11,687 bases of DNA. Source: an archaeon. Lineage in GTDB: Archaea > Asgardarchaeota > Hermodarchaeia > Hermodarchaeales > Hermodarchaeaceae. Under the pieces are notes generated by a model. The model did no database searches, was not told the origin of the DNA, and worked only from the letters and a program-made list of their open reading frames with translations. A program made the position numbers and the translations under genes. The stretch lies in NCBI GenBank assembly GCA_016550425.1, contig JABXGS010000185.1:1-11687 (forward strand), read 5' to 3'. This document shows positions 5,359 to 11,687 of this stretch, in pieces. The first letter of the stretch is position 1; every line of letters starts with the position of its first letter.

Positions 5359-6168
5359 ATGCCAATCTCAACCAATCACGAGAAAAAGAAACTAAACGCG
5401 TTAGACGGTAAAACGTGGACACGATATTCGATTAGCATCTGGGAAATCGGAAAAACCACGGAAGAAAGCAGACTCAAGCACCCGGCACTGTTTCCTCAAA
5501 AACTGGTTGAACGTCTTTTAAAAATCTACACAAAGCCAGGAGACACTGTACTCGATCCGTTCATGGGCGCCGGCAGCACATTAATCGCTGCTCAACAACT
5601 CGGTTGTCACGCAATCGGATTTGATATCTCACCAAAATATATCCAACTTGCCAAAAAACGTCTACATCTGAAACAATCGAAAGTGCACATTTATTGCGAA
5701 ACTGCTAACAAGCTAGTGGACATCATCCCCCGCAATTCCATGGATCTTATCGTTACATCTCCACCCTATTGGAATATCCATCAACAACGCCGTACTGCTG
5801 ATGGAAAAACCTCGCGACCCTACACCGCATCATCGCAGGATCTTGGTAATATTCCAAAGTACTCAGATTTTTTGGAATCACTTGGAACAATCTCAAGGCA
5901 TCTGTTCACAGTACTAAAACCTGGACACTGGTGTATCCTGATAGTAATGGATCTCCGAAAGAAAAACAAATTCTACCCCCTCCACATTGATTGCATCAAT
6001 CAATGGACTAATGTCGGATTCCAACTAGAGGACATCATAATCTGGGACCGCCGCAAAGACTATCATAACCTTCGCCCTCTTGGTTACCCAACCACCTTCC
6101 GGGTCAACAAGATTCACGAATACATCCTCATCTTCCAAAAACCTCAACCAGGAGTCACCAAACCTTAA
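5359..6168 (+). CDS. Amino DNA methyltransferase, probable m4C type (orphan)
   Basis: A 269-residue N4/N6 amino-methyltransferase using S-adenosylmethionine. The SAM-binding motif DPFMGAGST (66-74) follows a motif X-like HPALFPQKLVERLL (41-54). The catalytic motif is TSPPYW (133-138), the form typical of N4-cytosine enzymes. Because the SAM motif precedes the catalytic motif by only about 60 residues, the order resembles the gamma arrangement. The N-terminal run LDGKTWTRYSISIWE (15-29) is characteristic of a subgroup I recall from archaea. The target-recognition part would lie in the C-terminal half. No restriction enzyme gene is adjacent, so it appears to be an orphan (regulatory or housekeeping) methylase. 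A shift to RNA as substrate cannot be excluded. ATG start. Confidence 0.87.
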   Translation: MPISTNHEKKKLNALDGKTWTRYSISIWEIGKTTEESRLKHPALFPQKLVERLLKIYTKPGDTVLDPFMGAGSTLIAAQQLGCHAIGFDISPKYIQLAKKRLHLKQSKVHIYCETANKLVDIIPRNSMDLIVTSPPYWNIHQQRRTADGKTSRPYTASSQDLGNIPKYSDFLESLGTISRHLFTVLKPGHWCILIVMDLRKKNKFYPLHIDCINQWTNVGFQLEDIIIWDRRKDYHNLRPLGYPTTFRVNKIHEYILIFQKPQPGVTKP

Positions 6169-6205
6169 GTATTTAAATTTAAAAACTAGCACGGAGGAAC
6201 ACACC
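6169..6205 (+). promoter_or_regulatory. TATA-like element and Shine-Dalgarno before zinc protein
   Basis: Immediately after the methylase stop, GTATTTAAATTTAAAAAC (6169-6186) resembles a TATA box. CGGAGG (6192-6197) is a strong ribosome site ending 8 bases before an ATT codon at 6206. The TATA is too close to place the ribosome site comfortably in its own transcript, so expression as an operon with the methylase is also possible. Confidence 0.5.
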
Positions 6206-6736
6206 ATTACTAACTCGGAATCTGAAACCGACATCGCCTGGGAAGGCGCATTAACCTGCCCCTGCGGACGACCATATATTCTTTTAAAAATCGATGAGGT
6301 TCAGGTTTCAAAAAATAAGGAGCTCCAACCATTAGCCGCTTATGTGCGATGCCCTGTACACCGACGAGTGCGACGCATCTTTTTACCCTATAGTCGTCTT
6401 AGTGAGTGGATTGGCCCTGTCGGAAATCGCCTTTTTCGGTGCAATATCTGTGGGGAACCTGCCCAACCAAAACGGTCAGGAATCAAAGGGCATTTCACTG
6501 TAGTGTTGTTAGAGTGTCCAACACATGGAGTCAAAGATAATAAACGAATTCTTTGGAGCCCCATTTACACCTCCGCTAAAGCCGTGAATGAAATCTATAT
6601 GGCAGAATCCGTGCCTCTTCAAGACCTCTTTGAAGAACCCGAAGAAGACGCTGTTTTAATTTGCCCCAAGTGCAAAACCGAAAATGATGGAGACGCTCGA
6701 TTTTGTGCATATTGCGGAGCTCAATTTGACCTCTAA
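6206..6736 (+). CDS. Protein with three putative zinc sites, unknown function
   Basis: About 176 residues, cytosolic, with ten Cys and two His in pairs. Site 1: C18/C20 with C49/H52 (CPCG ... CPVH). Site 2: C79/C82 with C104/H107 (CNICG ... CPTHG). Site 3: a C-terminal zinc ribbon C153/C156 with C167/C170 (CPKCKTEN ... FCAYCG). Sites 1 and 2 look like a tandem duplication: each has a Cys pair, a basic stretch, a beta strand and CP-x-H, followed by a basic R-I-hydrophobic segment. An acidic linker (EEPEEDA) separates the ribbon. The open frame extends upstream to an ATG at 6080 inside the methylase, but that would add 42 residues overlapping its end; the SD at 6192 favours ATT at 6206. Nucleic-acid or protein binding is likely, but the role is unknown. 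Confidence 0.75.
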   Translation: MTNSESETDIAWEGALTCPCGRPYILLKIDEVQVSKNKELQPLAAYVRCPVHRRVRRIFLPYSRLSEWIGPVGNRLFRCNICGEPAQPKRSGIKGHFTVVLLECPTHGVKDNKRILWSPIYTSAKAVNEIYMAESVPLQDLFEEPEEDAVLICPKCKTENDGDARFCAYCGAQFDL

Positions 6737-6751
6737 ATCCTGAAACATGTG

Positions 6752-7768
6752 CTATCGTTCAACGGACAAGTTGATTGCCGTTTCAGCGATATCTGATCCA
6801 TATTCAGCAATACGTCGCAGGCTCTCCAATACCAATCGGAAGTTTAACACAGATTCAACGGGGTAATTACTACCCAACAAATACCGAATCCCCCTCTCTT
6901 CAAGCTGAACCATTTCATCAACGCGATGAATGGTTTTATGGGCTAAGGGCACATCTAAGCTTCTAAGAGCTTTCAATGAATCATGAAAAATAGTATTTGC
7001 CAATTTGTGCATTTTTCTGTAGGTGGTCGCCAGTGGCGACTTTTCTGGTAGCCTTGTGGTTGTGGCTATAGAACCAATTCTCGTGGCATGATCTCCTGCG
7101 CGTTCAATACTTTTAACTAACATACGATAACCTAACACGGCTTGAGGAGTGGTCAAGCCGATTTTTTGAATATGATCTGTTCGGCTAATAGCAGATGTTA
7201 ATTGGCGAACAATGTAAAAGTAAAAGCGATCCACTTCGGGATCACGCTGGACAACTTCTTCGGCGAGTCGTTTGTCTCCTTCTAAAAATGCTATTCCGGC
7301 GTCGTGTTGCATCGAACTTACCAGGCCTTCCATACGTTCAAGGGCATTCAAAAGTGGTAGATTAGCCTGTCCCAAAAAACATTGGACAATAATCCTTTCA
7401 GTGGTCTCTGAGACGATTTCGGCTCCAATCATCAAACGTCGAATGGTGTCTTTCACGGCTATACGTTGATCTGCTTTAACGTATTGTAAATCAAGTTGTA
7501 TTATATCAAAGCCAGCTAGATACTGCGTGATGAAATTTCTGACAATATCTTCTGTGGGCATTCCCTTTGGAATTGCGACGTGACTCTCAGAGAGGACATC
7601 GGCTTCAGGTGATTCAGCCGTGTAGAGTAATAAGGAGTATCGATCTTGAGGAACAAGTTGCAGTTTGCTTCCCGGTTTCAATCCTGCTTTCGCTGCCCAC
7701 CGCTTCGGCAAAGAAATAATGTAGGTTGCTCCGCCAGTAATTTGCACTTTTCGTGTTTCAGTTGACAT
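6752..7768 (-). CDS. AbrB-PhoU phosphate regulator
   Basis: A 338-residue fusion. The N-terminus (about 5-50, KVQITGGATYIISLPKRWAAKAGLKPGSKL) is an AbrB/SpoVT swapped-hairpin DNA-binding domain. Residues about 105-335 form two PhoU-type three-helix bundles with the characteristic pattern of E/D-rich helices (LVKSIERAGDHATRIGS, LRRIAEYGSDIAETAIN). This combination is common in archaea and is thought to couple phosphate status to transcription, in place of bacterial PhoR/PhoB-PhoU signalling. Divergent transcription from a PhoU-bearing phosphate transporter supports that role. Start ATG at 7768; a TATA (7816-7823, minus strand) lies about 50 nt upstream. It probably binds the shared promoter, which would make it autoregulated; that is inference. 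Confidence 0.9.
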   Translation of the reverse strand: MSTETRKVQITGGATYIISLPKRWAAKAGLKPGSKLQLVPQDRYSLLLYTAESPEADVLSESHVAIPKGMPTEDIVRNFITQYLAGFDIIQLDLQYVKADQRIAVKDTIRRLMIGAEIVSETTERIIVQCFLGQANLPLLNALERMEGLVSSMQHDAGIAFLEGDKRLAEEVVQRDPEVDRFYFYIVRQLTSAISRTDHIQKIGLTTPQAVLGYRMLVKSIERAGDHATRIGSIATTTRLPEKSPLATTYRKMHKLANTIFHDSLKALRSLDVPLAHKTIHRVDEMVQLEERGIRYLLGSNYPVESVLNFRLVLESLRRIAEYGSDIAETAINLSVER

Positions 7769-7906
7769 TTTGGGTAGCTCACAACACTATCGTTGGGAGT
7801 ATAGAATATACACAGTATATATAGATTACTTCGAAAAATTATATATGCACCTTCGCTTCGAAGAATTCGTAATCTAACTCTTACTTCTTTTATGGAGAGC
7901 CATTCT
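7769..7906. promoter_or_regulatory. Divergent phosphate promoter with inverted repeat
   Basis: Two TATA elements point away from each other: TATATATA (7816-7823) for the regulator and ATTATATAT (7838-7846) for the transporter. They are enclosed by an inverted repeat, AGATTAC (7823-7829) with GTAATCT (7869-7875), each arm flanking a TTCGAA palindrome (7830-7835 and 7857-7862). The left TTCGAA abuts the BRE position of the transporter promoter, and the left arm overlaps the edge of the regulator TATA, so a bound protein could block both. Confidence 0.6.
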
Positions 7907-9565
7907 ATGCAAGTCATTGAAACTCTAGCAATTGTGTTCACAATTGTCGGTGGTCTTGCGCTCTTCATGTATAGTGTCAAATTACTTAGCGATAGCTTGG
8001 CTAAAATTACGGGTCCACGTGTTGTCAAGATACTAGAAAAGGCAACCGATAATCCTGTGAAAGGAATGGGTGTAGGAACCGCCACCACTATAATGACACA
8101 GAGTTCCAGTATCACAGTTCTAACTTTAATTGGAATGGTCAATGCAGGAATCATGACTTTTAGACAATCAGTAAACGTCATTCTTGGATCAGAAATTGGT
8201 ACTACAATCACCGCTCAGATCGTCTCATTCAATATAGGATTGGCTTATTTTCCTCTGATTGCAATAGCATTCTTTGTCGGGTTTCTCTCCAAAAATGAAA
8301 AGGTGAAATTTGTAGCAAAAATTGGTTTTAGCTTAGGTTTACTGTTTCTCGCAATGGACATCATGGGTTTGGGAATAGAACCCCTTGTGAATTTACCGAT
8401 TTTCATCTATCTAATCAATACATTTGGTCAGATTCCTCTTATTGGAATTCTTATAGGTGCCTTAATTGCGGGTGTCACGCAGAGCAGCTCGGCAACTACT
8501 AGCCTCGTTATTGCATTTGGAAGAGCTGGGGCTATAAATTTAGAAGCAGCAATAGCCATTGTTATGGGTGCTAATATCGGTACCACATTCTTAGAATTAT
8601 TTGCGGCAATCGGAGCAACTCGACCTGCGAAACGGACTGCTGTGGCTCAAGCAACAATAAACTTCGTAGGAGTTTTCATTTTCTTACCTTTTCTCATTCC
8701 ATTTACACAACTTGTGAGCTTGACTAGCCCTGATCTTGCTCGTCAGATAGCAAACGCTCATACAATTTTCAATGTATTAGTGAGTTTGATGTTCATTCCC
8801 TTTGTAGGTGCACTAGTTTGGTTCTGTGAACGGATAATTCCAAAGAGAGAAGGAGAACTCAAATCACGACATTTCTTCGATGAAAAGATGCTGAACATTG
8901 CCCAACTTGCCTTACAGGAAGCTGAAAAAGAAGTAACCACCATCGCCGAAAAAACTCTCAAAATGCTAAACCTAAGTAAATTAGCGGTGATCAATGAAGA
9001 TCTAAATGCTGCAAAAGAAGTTCTAGTTTTAGAGGATGAAGTGGATGAATATTGTGACGAAACAGAGCTATTCATTGATAAAATTAAAGAAGAGGATTTA
9101 GCCGAGAGACAGAAGCTGTGGCGAATAAAATTACTGAATATAATCGTTGATGTTGAACGCGTTGGCGATATGACGAATAACATAGCTGAGTTTGGTATTC
9201 TTAGAGTGAAAGAACGGATAACCTTCTCCGAAAAGGCGATAAAAGAATTAACAAAACTCTTCACAAAAGTTGAAGAAACCTATTCAACTGCAATAGCAGC
9301 TATGAAACAGAGAAGCGAAATCTTAGCTAAACAAGCGGTGGACCTAGAAGACGAGGTTGATGTCTTAGAACGAAAATCTAAACAAGCACACATAAAAAGG
9401 ACCACCAAGGGCATTTGTCTACCAGAAGCAGATGTGATGTTCACCGAAACACTTCGAAATCTAGAAAGAATCGGTGATCATGCTGACAACATTGCCTACG
9501 ATATACTCGATACTTTTTACAATCACTATATTATTGGAGCTCGAAAAAGAACGCCTAAATTCTAA
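7907..9565 (+). CDS. Na+/phosphate cotransporter with C-terminal PhoU region
   Basis: A membrane protein of the NptA/PNaS family (about 552 residues) importing phosphate with sodium. Two inverted Na/Pi-cotransporter repeats carry the QSSS motif: TQSSSITVLTL near residue 64 and TQSSSATTSLV near 191, each followed by a G-(S/A)-x-IGTT motif. About eight hydrophobic segments lie between residues 5 and 310. The C-terminal 220 residues are hydrophilic, helical and PhoU-like (VERVGDMTNNIAEF, LERIGDHADNIAYDI), in the cytosol. An upstream ATG at 7892 is in frame, but GGAGAG (7894-7899) lies 7 bases before the ATG at 7907, so the latter is the better start. It is divergent from the AbrB-PhoU gene and probably controlled by it. 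Confidence 0.93.
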   Translation: MQVIETLAIVFTIVGGLALFMYSVKLLSDSLAKITGPRVVKILEKATDNPVKGMGVGTATTIMTQSSSITVLTLIGMVNAGIMTFRQSVNVILGSEIGTTITAQIVSFNIGLAYFPLIAIAFFVGFLSKNEKVKFVAKIGFSLGLLFLAMDIMGLGIEPLVNLPIFIYLINTFGQIPLIGILIGALIAGVTQSSSATTSLVIAFGRAGAINLEAAIAIVMGANIGTTFLELFAAIGATRPAKRTAVAQATINFVGVFIFLPFLIPFTQLVSLTSPDLARQIANAHTIFNVLVSLMFIPFVGALVWFCERIIPKREGELKSRHFFDEKMLNIAQLALQEAEKEVTTIAEKTLKMLNLSKLAVINEDLNAAKEVLVLEDEVDEYCDETELFIDKIKEEDLAERQKLWRIKLLNIIVDVERVGDMTNNIAEFGILRVKERITFSEKAIKELTKLFTKVEETYSTAIAAMKQRSEILAKQAVDLEDEVDVLERKSKQAHIKRTTKGICLPEADVMFTETLRNLERIGDHADNIAYDILDTFYNHYIIGARKRTPKF

Positions 9566-9614
9566 CAAATAATTACGAATCTTAGACGTTACTCGGTGAT
9601 AACTTAGACTTTCA

Positions 9615-10703
9615 TTAAAGGAAGAGCTCATCAGTAGGCAGTGGCTTTCCGAAATGATCATCTCGGCCTTTCATGTAAGTGGCCATGCAAAGAGCATTTA
9701 TTATCGCCTCTTCTGTAGCTTCTATAACTCCTCCAAAATACGCTGTAAGCAATCCTTCTCTTAACTGTGCACGTTTACTAAGTACCATTGATGCTTTGAG
9801 GGGGTCACGATGAGCAGTGCTGAATGCAATGACAAAATCCCCGCTCCCGTGGCTAACAACACTTCCTGTTCGTCCTATCCCAATTGTGGCACGTCGTGCC
9901 AATCGACCCAATTGACGGGATGAAAGTGGAGCATTGGTAGCTATAATGACGATAATTGAACCTCCATGTATATGAGGAGATTCATCGGTGGAGCTTTGGG
10001 TCTCTTTTAATAATTCGGTTATGGGTCTACCGTTAAGGATAAGATCACCTTTTCTTCCACAGTTAGGAACCACAAGACTCCCAATGCTGTATCCTCCCTG
10101 TTTCTCAGGAATAATTCGGGACGCAGTACCGATTCCACTCTTGTACCCGTATGCCATCATGCCTGTTCCAGCACCTACGCAGCCTTCTTCGACATCATTT
10201 GAAGCCCCTTTAATTGCCTCAAACACATGGGACGGGCGAACATGACGACCTTGAGCATCGTTAAGAAAACCATCATGACACTCAGCAACGATCGGGTTCG
10301 GAGTAGTTATCGAAATCCCCGTTTGGGGATTTTGCTTAATCACATATTGAGTTACAGCATCTTCAACAATACCGACGTTCAGTGTGCTCGTCAAAAGAAT
10401 TGGCGTTTCAATTCGACCCAGTTCCAGTAGTTGAGCAAGTCCAACAGCCTTACCATAACCATTGATGATATGAACTGTCCCAACAACAGATTCCAAAAAC
10501 AAGTTCCCATCATGAGGAAGGATTGCTGTAACACCAGTGCGTATCGGTCCTTTACCTGGAACGAGTTTTCCTTTACCTTCAATTATAGTTGAATGTCCCA
10601 CCAACACTCCGGGAACATCTGTTATACTGTTACGTGGTCCTGGTGGCATCTTTCCAATAATTAATCCAAGTTCGCGAGCACGTTTTTGTTGCTTTTTTAC
10701 CAA
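9615..10703 (-). CDS. P1/DmpA-family peptidase (self-processing N-terminal nucleophile type)
   Basis: A 362-residue member of the S58 (DmpA/BapA/P1) family, aminopeptidases that mature by cutting themselves. The N-terminus RARELGLIIGKMPPGPRNSITDVPGVLVGH (8-37) is the family hallmark. TSTLNVG (105-111) and the ECHDGFLND segment (141-149) match substrate-pocket and oxyanion regions. The predicted self-cleavage and nucleophile is Gly248-Ser249 in HGGSIIVIIATNAPLSSRQL. Length is close to DmpA (about 375). The start is TTG at 10703 and gives the family-typical N-terminus; no signal peptide is seen, so cytosolic action on short peptides is likely, but the substrate is unknown. It converges on the phosphate transporter with 49 bases between and lies 96 bases downstream of the activase on the same strand. 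Confidence 0.92.
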   Translation of the reverse strand: MVKKQQKRARELGLIIGKMPPGPRNSITDVPGVLVGHSTIIEGKGKLVPGKGPIRTGVTAILPHDGNLFLESVVGTVHIINGYGKAVGLAQLLELGRIETPILLTSTLNVGIVEDAVTQYVIKQNPQTGISITTPNPIVAECHDGFLNDAQGRHVRPSHVFEAIKGASNDVEEGCVGAGTGMMAYGYKSGIGTASRIIPEKQGGYSIGSLVVPNCGRKGDLILNGRPITELLKETQSSTDESPHIHGGSIIVIIATNAPLSSRQLGRLARRATIGIGRTGSVVSHGSGDFVIAFSTAHRDPLKASMVLSKRAQLREGLLTAYFGGVIEATEEAIINALCMATYMKGRDDHFGKPLPTDELFL

Positions 10704-10799
10704 CGTGAATTCACCATCAAAGCTGATTTATGAAAACGCTTCATGAGCAGGTTTGGTATTTTCATTTTAATATCGTCATAGTATCAAATATATCTCAAG
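10704..10799. other. Intergenic region before the P1 peptidase
   Basis: This AT-rich spacer on the minus strand has GAGATATATTTG and ATATTAAAATG, either of which could be a TATA box for the peptidase gene. There is no clear terminator hairpin after the activase gene. Separate promoters are as likely as read-through. Confidence 0.35.
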
Positions 10800-11687
10800 C
10801 TATTCTTGTATGGTTGATTCTTGTGTGACACCAGACCAGGTAATCTGTTCGATTAAGGAGTCCTTAGCGATTTTTACAAGGGATCTGATTTGTTTCTCAG
10901 TAACAAGTTGGATATTCTCGCACGGGAAGGTTCTATCTAATCGTTTCCATTTAGCCTTACATAGTGTGTTGAAGCCTAATAGATCCCAGCGTTCAACATT
11001 GGGGAGATGAAGTCGTATGAATGCGGCAATAGCTGCGATATTTTGTGGCGAGTCTGTATATCCCGGGATAATTGGGGTGCGAATCCAAATGGCCCTATCT
11101 AGTCCTCCAAGCCATTTGGCGTTCTTCAGGATAGGTTCTAAGGGCACACCGGTATACTCGAGGTGCTGGGTTGGATCCATGTGTTTTAGGTCAAATAGGA
11201 CAAGGTCACTTTCTTGAATGATGTGTTGGAAAATCTCCTTTGGTGCAAATCCTGCGGTATCTACTGCAGTATGGAGGTTTTCTTTGGAAAACTGCGTTAG
11301 GAGTTTGTGAGAGAATTGATGTTGAAAGAGGGGGTCGCCACCACTAAGGGTAACACCACCCCCCGATTCATCGTAAAAGGGCTTATCACGGAGGACTTCT
11401 TCGACAACTTCTTGAACGTTTTTTTCGGTTCCAAGTAACTCCAGCGCCTTCGCAGGACAGACTAGGATACATTGCCCACACCCATCACAGGCTTCCCGAT
11501 CTATGGTCATACCGGAAGCTGACAAAGATAATGCGTTTTTCGGACACGCAGAAAGGCAATGCTGTGCACCAATGCAGCGATCTTGGTACCACACAAGTTG
11601 GGATGTCACAGTCCATGTTTCTGGATTTTGACACCAGTGGCATTTCAATGCACATCCCATTAGAAAGACAGTTGTACGGATTCCCGG
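10800..11687 (-). CDS. Glycyl-radical enzyme activase, radical SAM (partial, N-terminus missing)
   Basis: A radical SAM protein that makes the glycyl radical on a partner enzyme (PFL-, dehydratase- or decarboxylase-like) under anaerobic conditions. The frame continues through the window edge: P-G-I-R-T-T-V-F-L precedes MGCALKCHWCQNPE, so the ATG at 11660 is internal and the start is outside. C-x3-C-x2-C holds the catalytic 4Fe-4S cluster. A ferredoxin-like insert follows: CDGCGQCILVCP is a full motif, while the first, CIGAQHCLSACP, has Ala where the second Cys is expected. GGGVTLSGGDPL is the SAM-binding GGE-type motif, and FDLKHMDPTQHLEYTG and IWIRTPIIPGYTD are family signatures. The partner glycyl-radical enzyme is not in the window and probably lies just beyond the right edge. 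Confidence 0.92.
   Translation of the reverse strand, partial: PGIRTTVFLMGCALKCHWCQNPETWTVTSQLVWYQDRCIGAQHCLSACPKNALSLSASGMTIDREACDGCGQCILVCPAKALELLGTEKNVQEVVEEVLRDKPFYDESGGGVTLSGGDPLFQHQFSHKLLTQFSKENLHTAVDTAGFAPKEIFQHIIQESDLVLFDLKHMDPTQHLEYTGVPLEPILKNAKWLGGLDRAIWIRTPIIPGYTDSPQNIAAIAAFIRLHLPNVERWDLLGFNTLCKAKWKRLDRTFPCENIQLVTEKQIRSLVKIAKDSLIEQITWSGVTQESTIQE

Noticed and set aside
7678..8211. 177-codon minus-strand frame across the divergent promoter and transporter start
   Set aside because: It covers the promoter region and the antisense of the transporter membrane segments, which yields an artificial hydrophobic protein; TATA boxes and the inverted repeat fall inside it.
8758..9264. 168-codon minus-strand frame
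   Set aside because: Ser/Phe-rich antisense of the PhoU region of the transporter; a shadow of the real gene.
9566..9614. Direct repeat CTTAGAC twice in the convergent spacer
   Set aside because: Only seven bases, 15 apart, in AT-rich DNA; no more than expected by chance and with no hairpin.

Overview
The window looks like part of an archaeal chromosome, most probably from an Asgard-type or related lineage. Archaeal signs are TATA-box promoters about 25 nt upstream of predicted transcript starts, tRNA genes with encoded CCA and bulge-helix-bulge introns, a type-A RNase P RNA, archaeal Tsr3, a stand-alone RAM (Lrp effector) domain and an AbrB-PhoU regulator. A Rab/Ras-like small GTPase (P-loop, WDTSGQE, TKAD, ETSAL) points towards an Asgard-like genome, but this lineage call is an inference from a single family. 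Base composition is moderate and start codons are mixed (ATG, GTG, TTG, and one apparent ATT). No insertion sequence, phage gene or CRISPR array is visible, so this reads as core chromosome rather than an island.

Layout. 1-73: C-terminal tail of a protein entering from the left edge. 246-615: two convergent tRNA genes, tRNA-Leu(CAG) on + and tRNA-Lys(UUU) on -, each carrying two introns, three of the four at non-canonical places (D-loop of both, T-loop of Leu). 726-1253: a small unknown protein and a stand-alone RAM-domain protein, converging. 1335-2897: nnr, bifunctional NAD(P)HX repair, convergent with tsr3 (2915-3445, rRNA acp transferase). rnpB lies just upstream of tsr3 on the same strand (about 3474-3863). 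From a divergent promoter region the + strand continues with nth (endonuclease III), a small GTPase, an orphan amino-methyltransferase and a multi-zinc-site protein. 6752-9565: a divergent phosphate pair, an AbrB-PhoU regulator (-) and a Na+/phosphate cotransporter with a C-terminal PhoU region (+), sharing a 123-139 bp promoter with a dyad. 9615-11687 (-): a P1/DmpA-family peptidase and, cut by the right edge, a glycyl-radical enzyme activase.

How the parts relate. The left third is concerned with RNA: intron-rich tRNAs, the RNase P RNA that trims tRNA 5' ends, and an rRNA modification enzyme. The middle carries maintenance genes (metabolite repair, base excision repair, DNA methylation) and a GTPase switch. 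The right third is phosphate uptake and its likely regulator, then a peptidase and an anaerobic radical-SAM activase. The clearest unusual signal is the pair of doubly interrupted tRNA genes; the PhoU/PhoU divergent module with its inverted-repeat promoter and the ATT-start zinc protein come next. I do not see a wholly new multi-gene system such as a defence locus.
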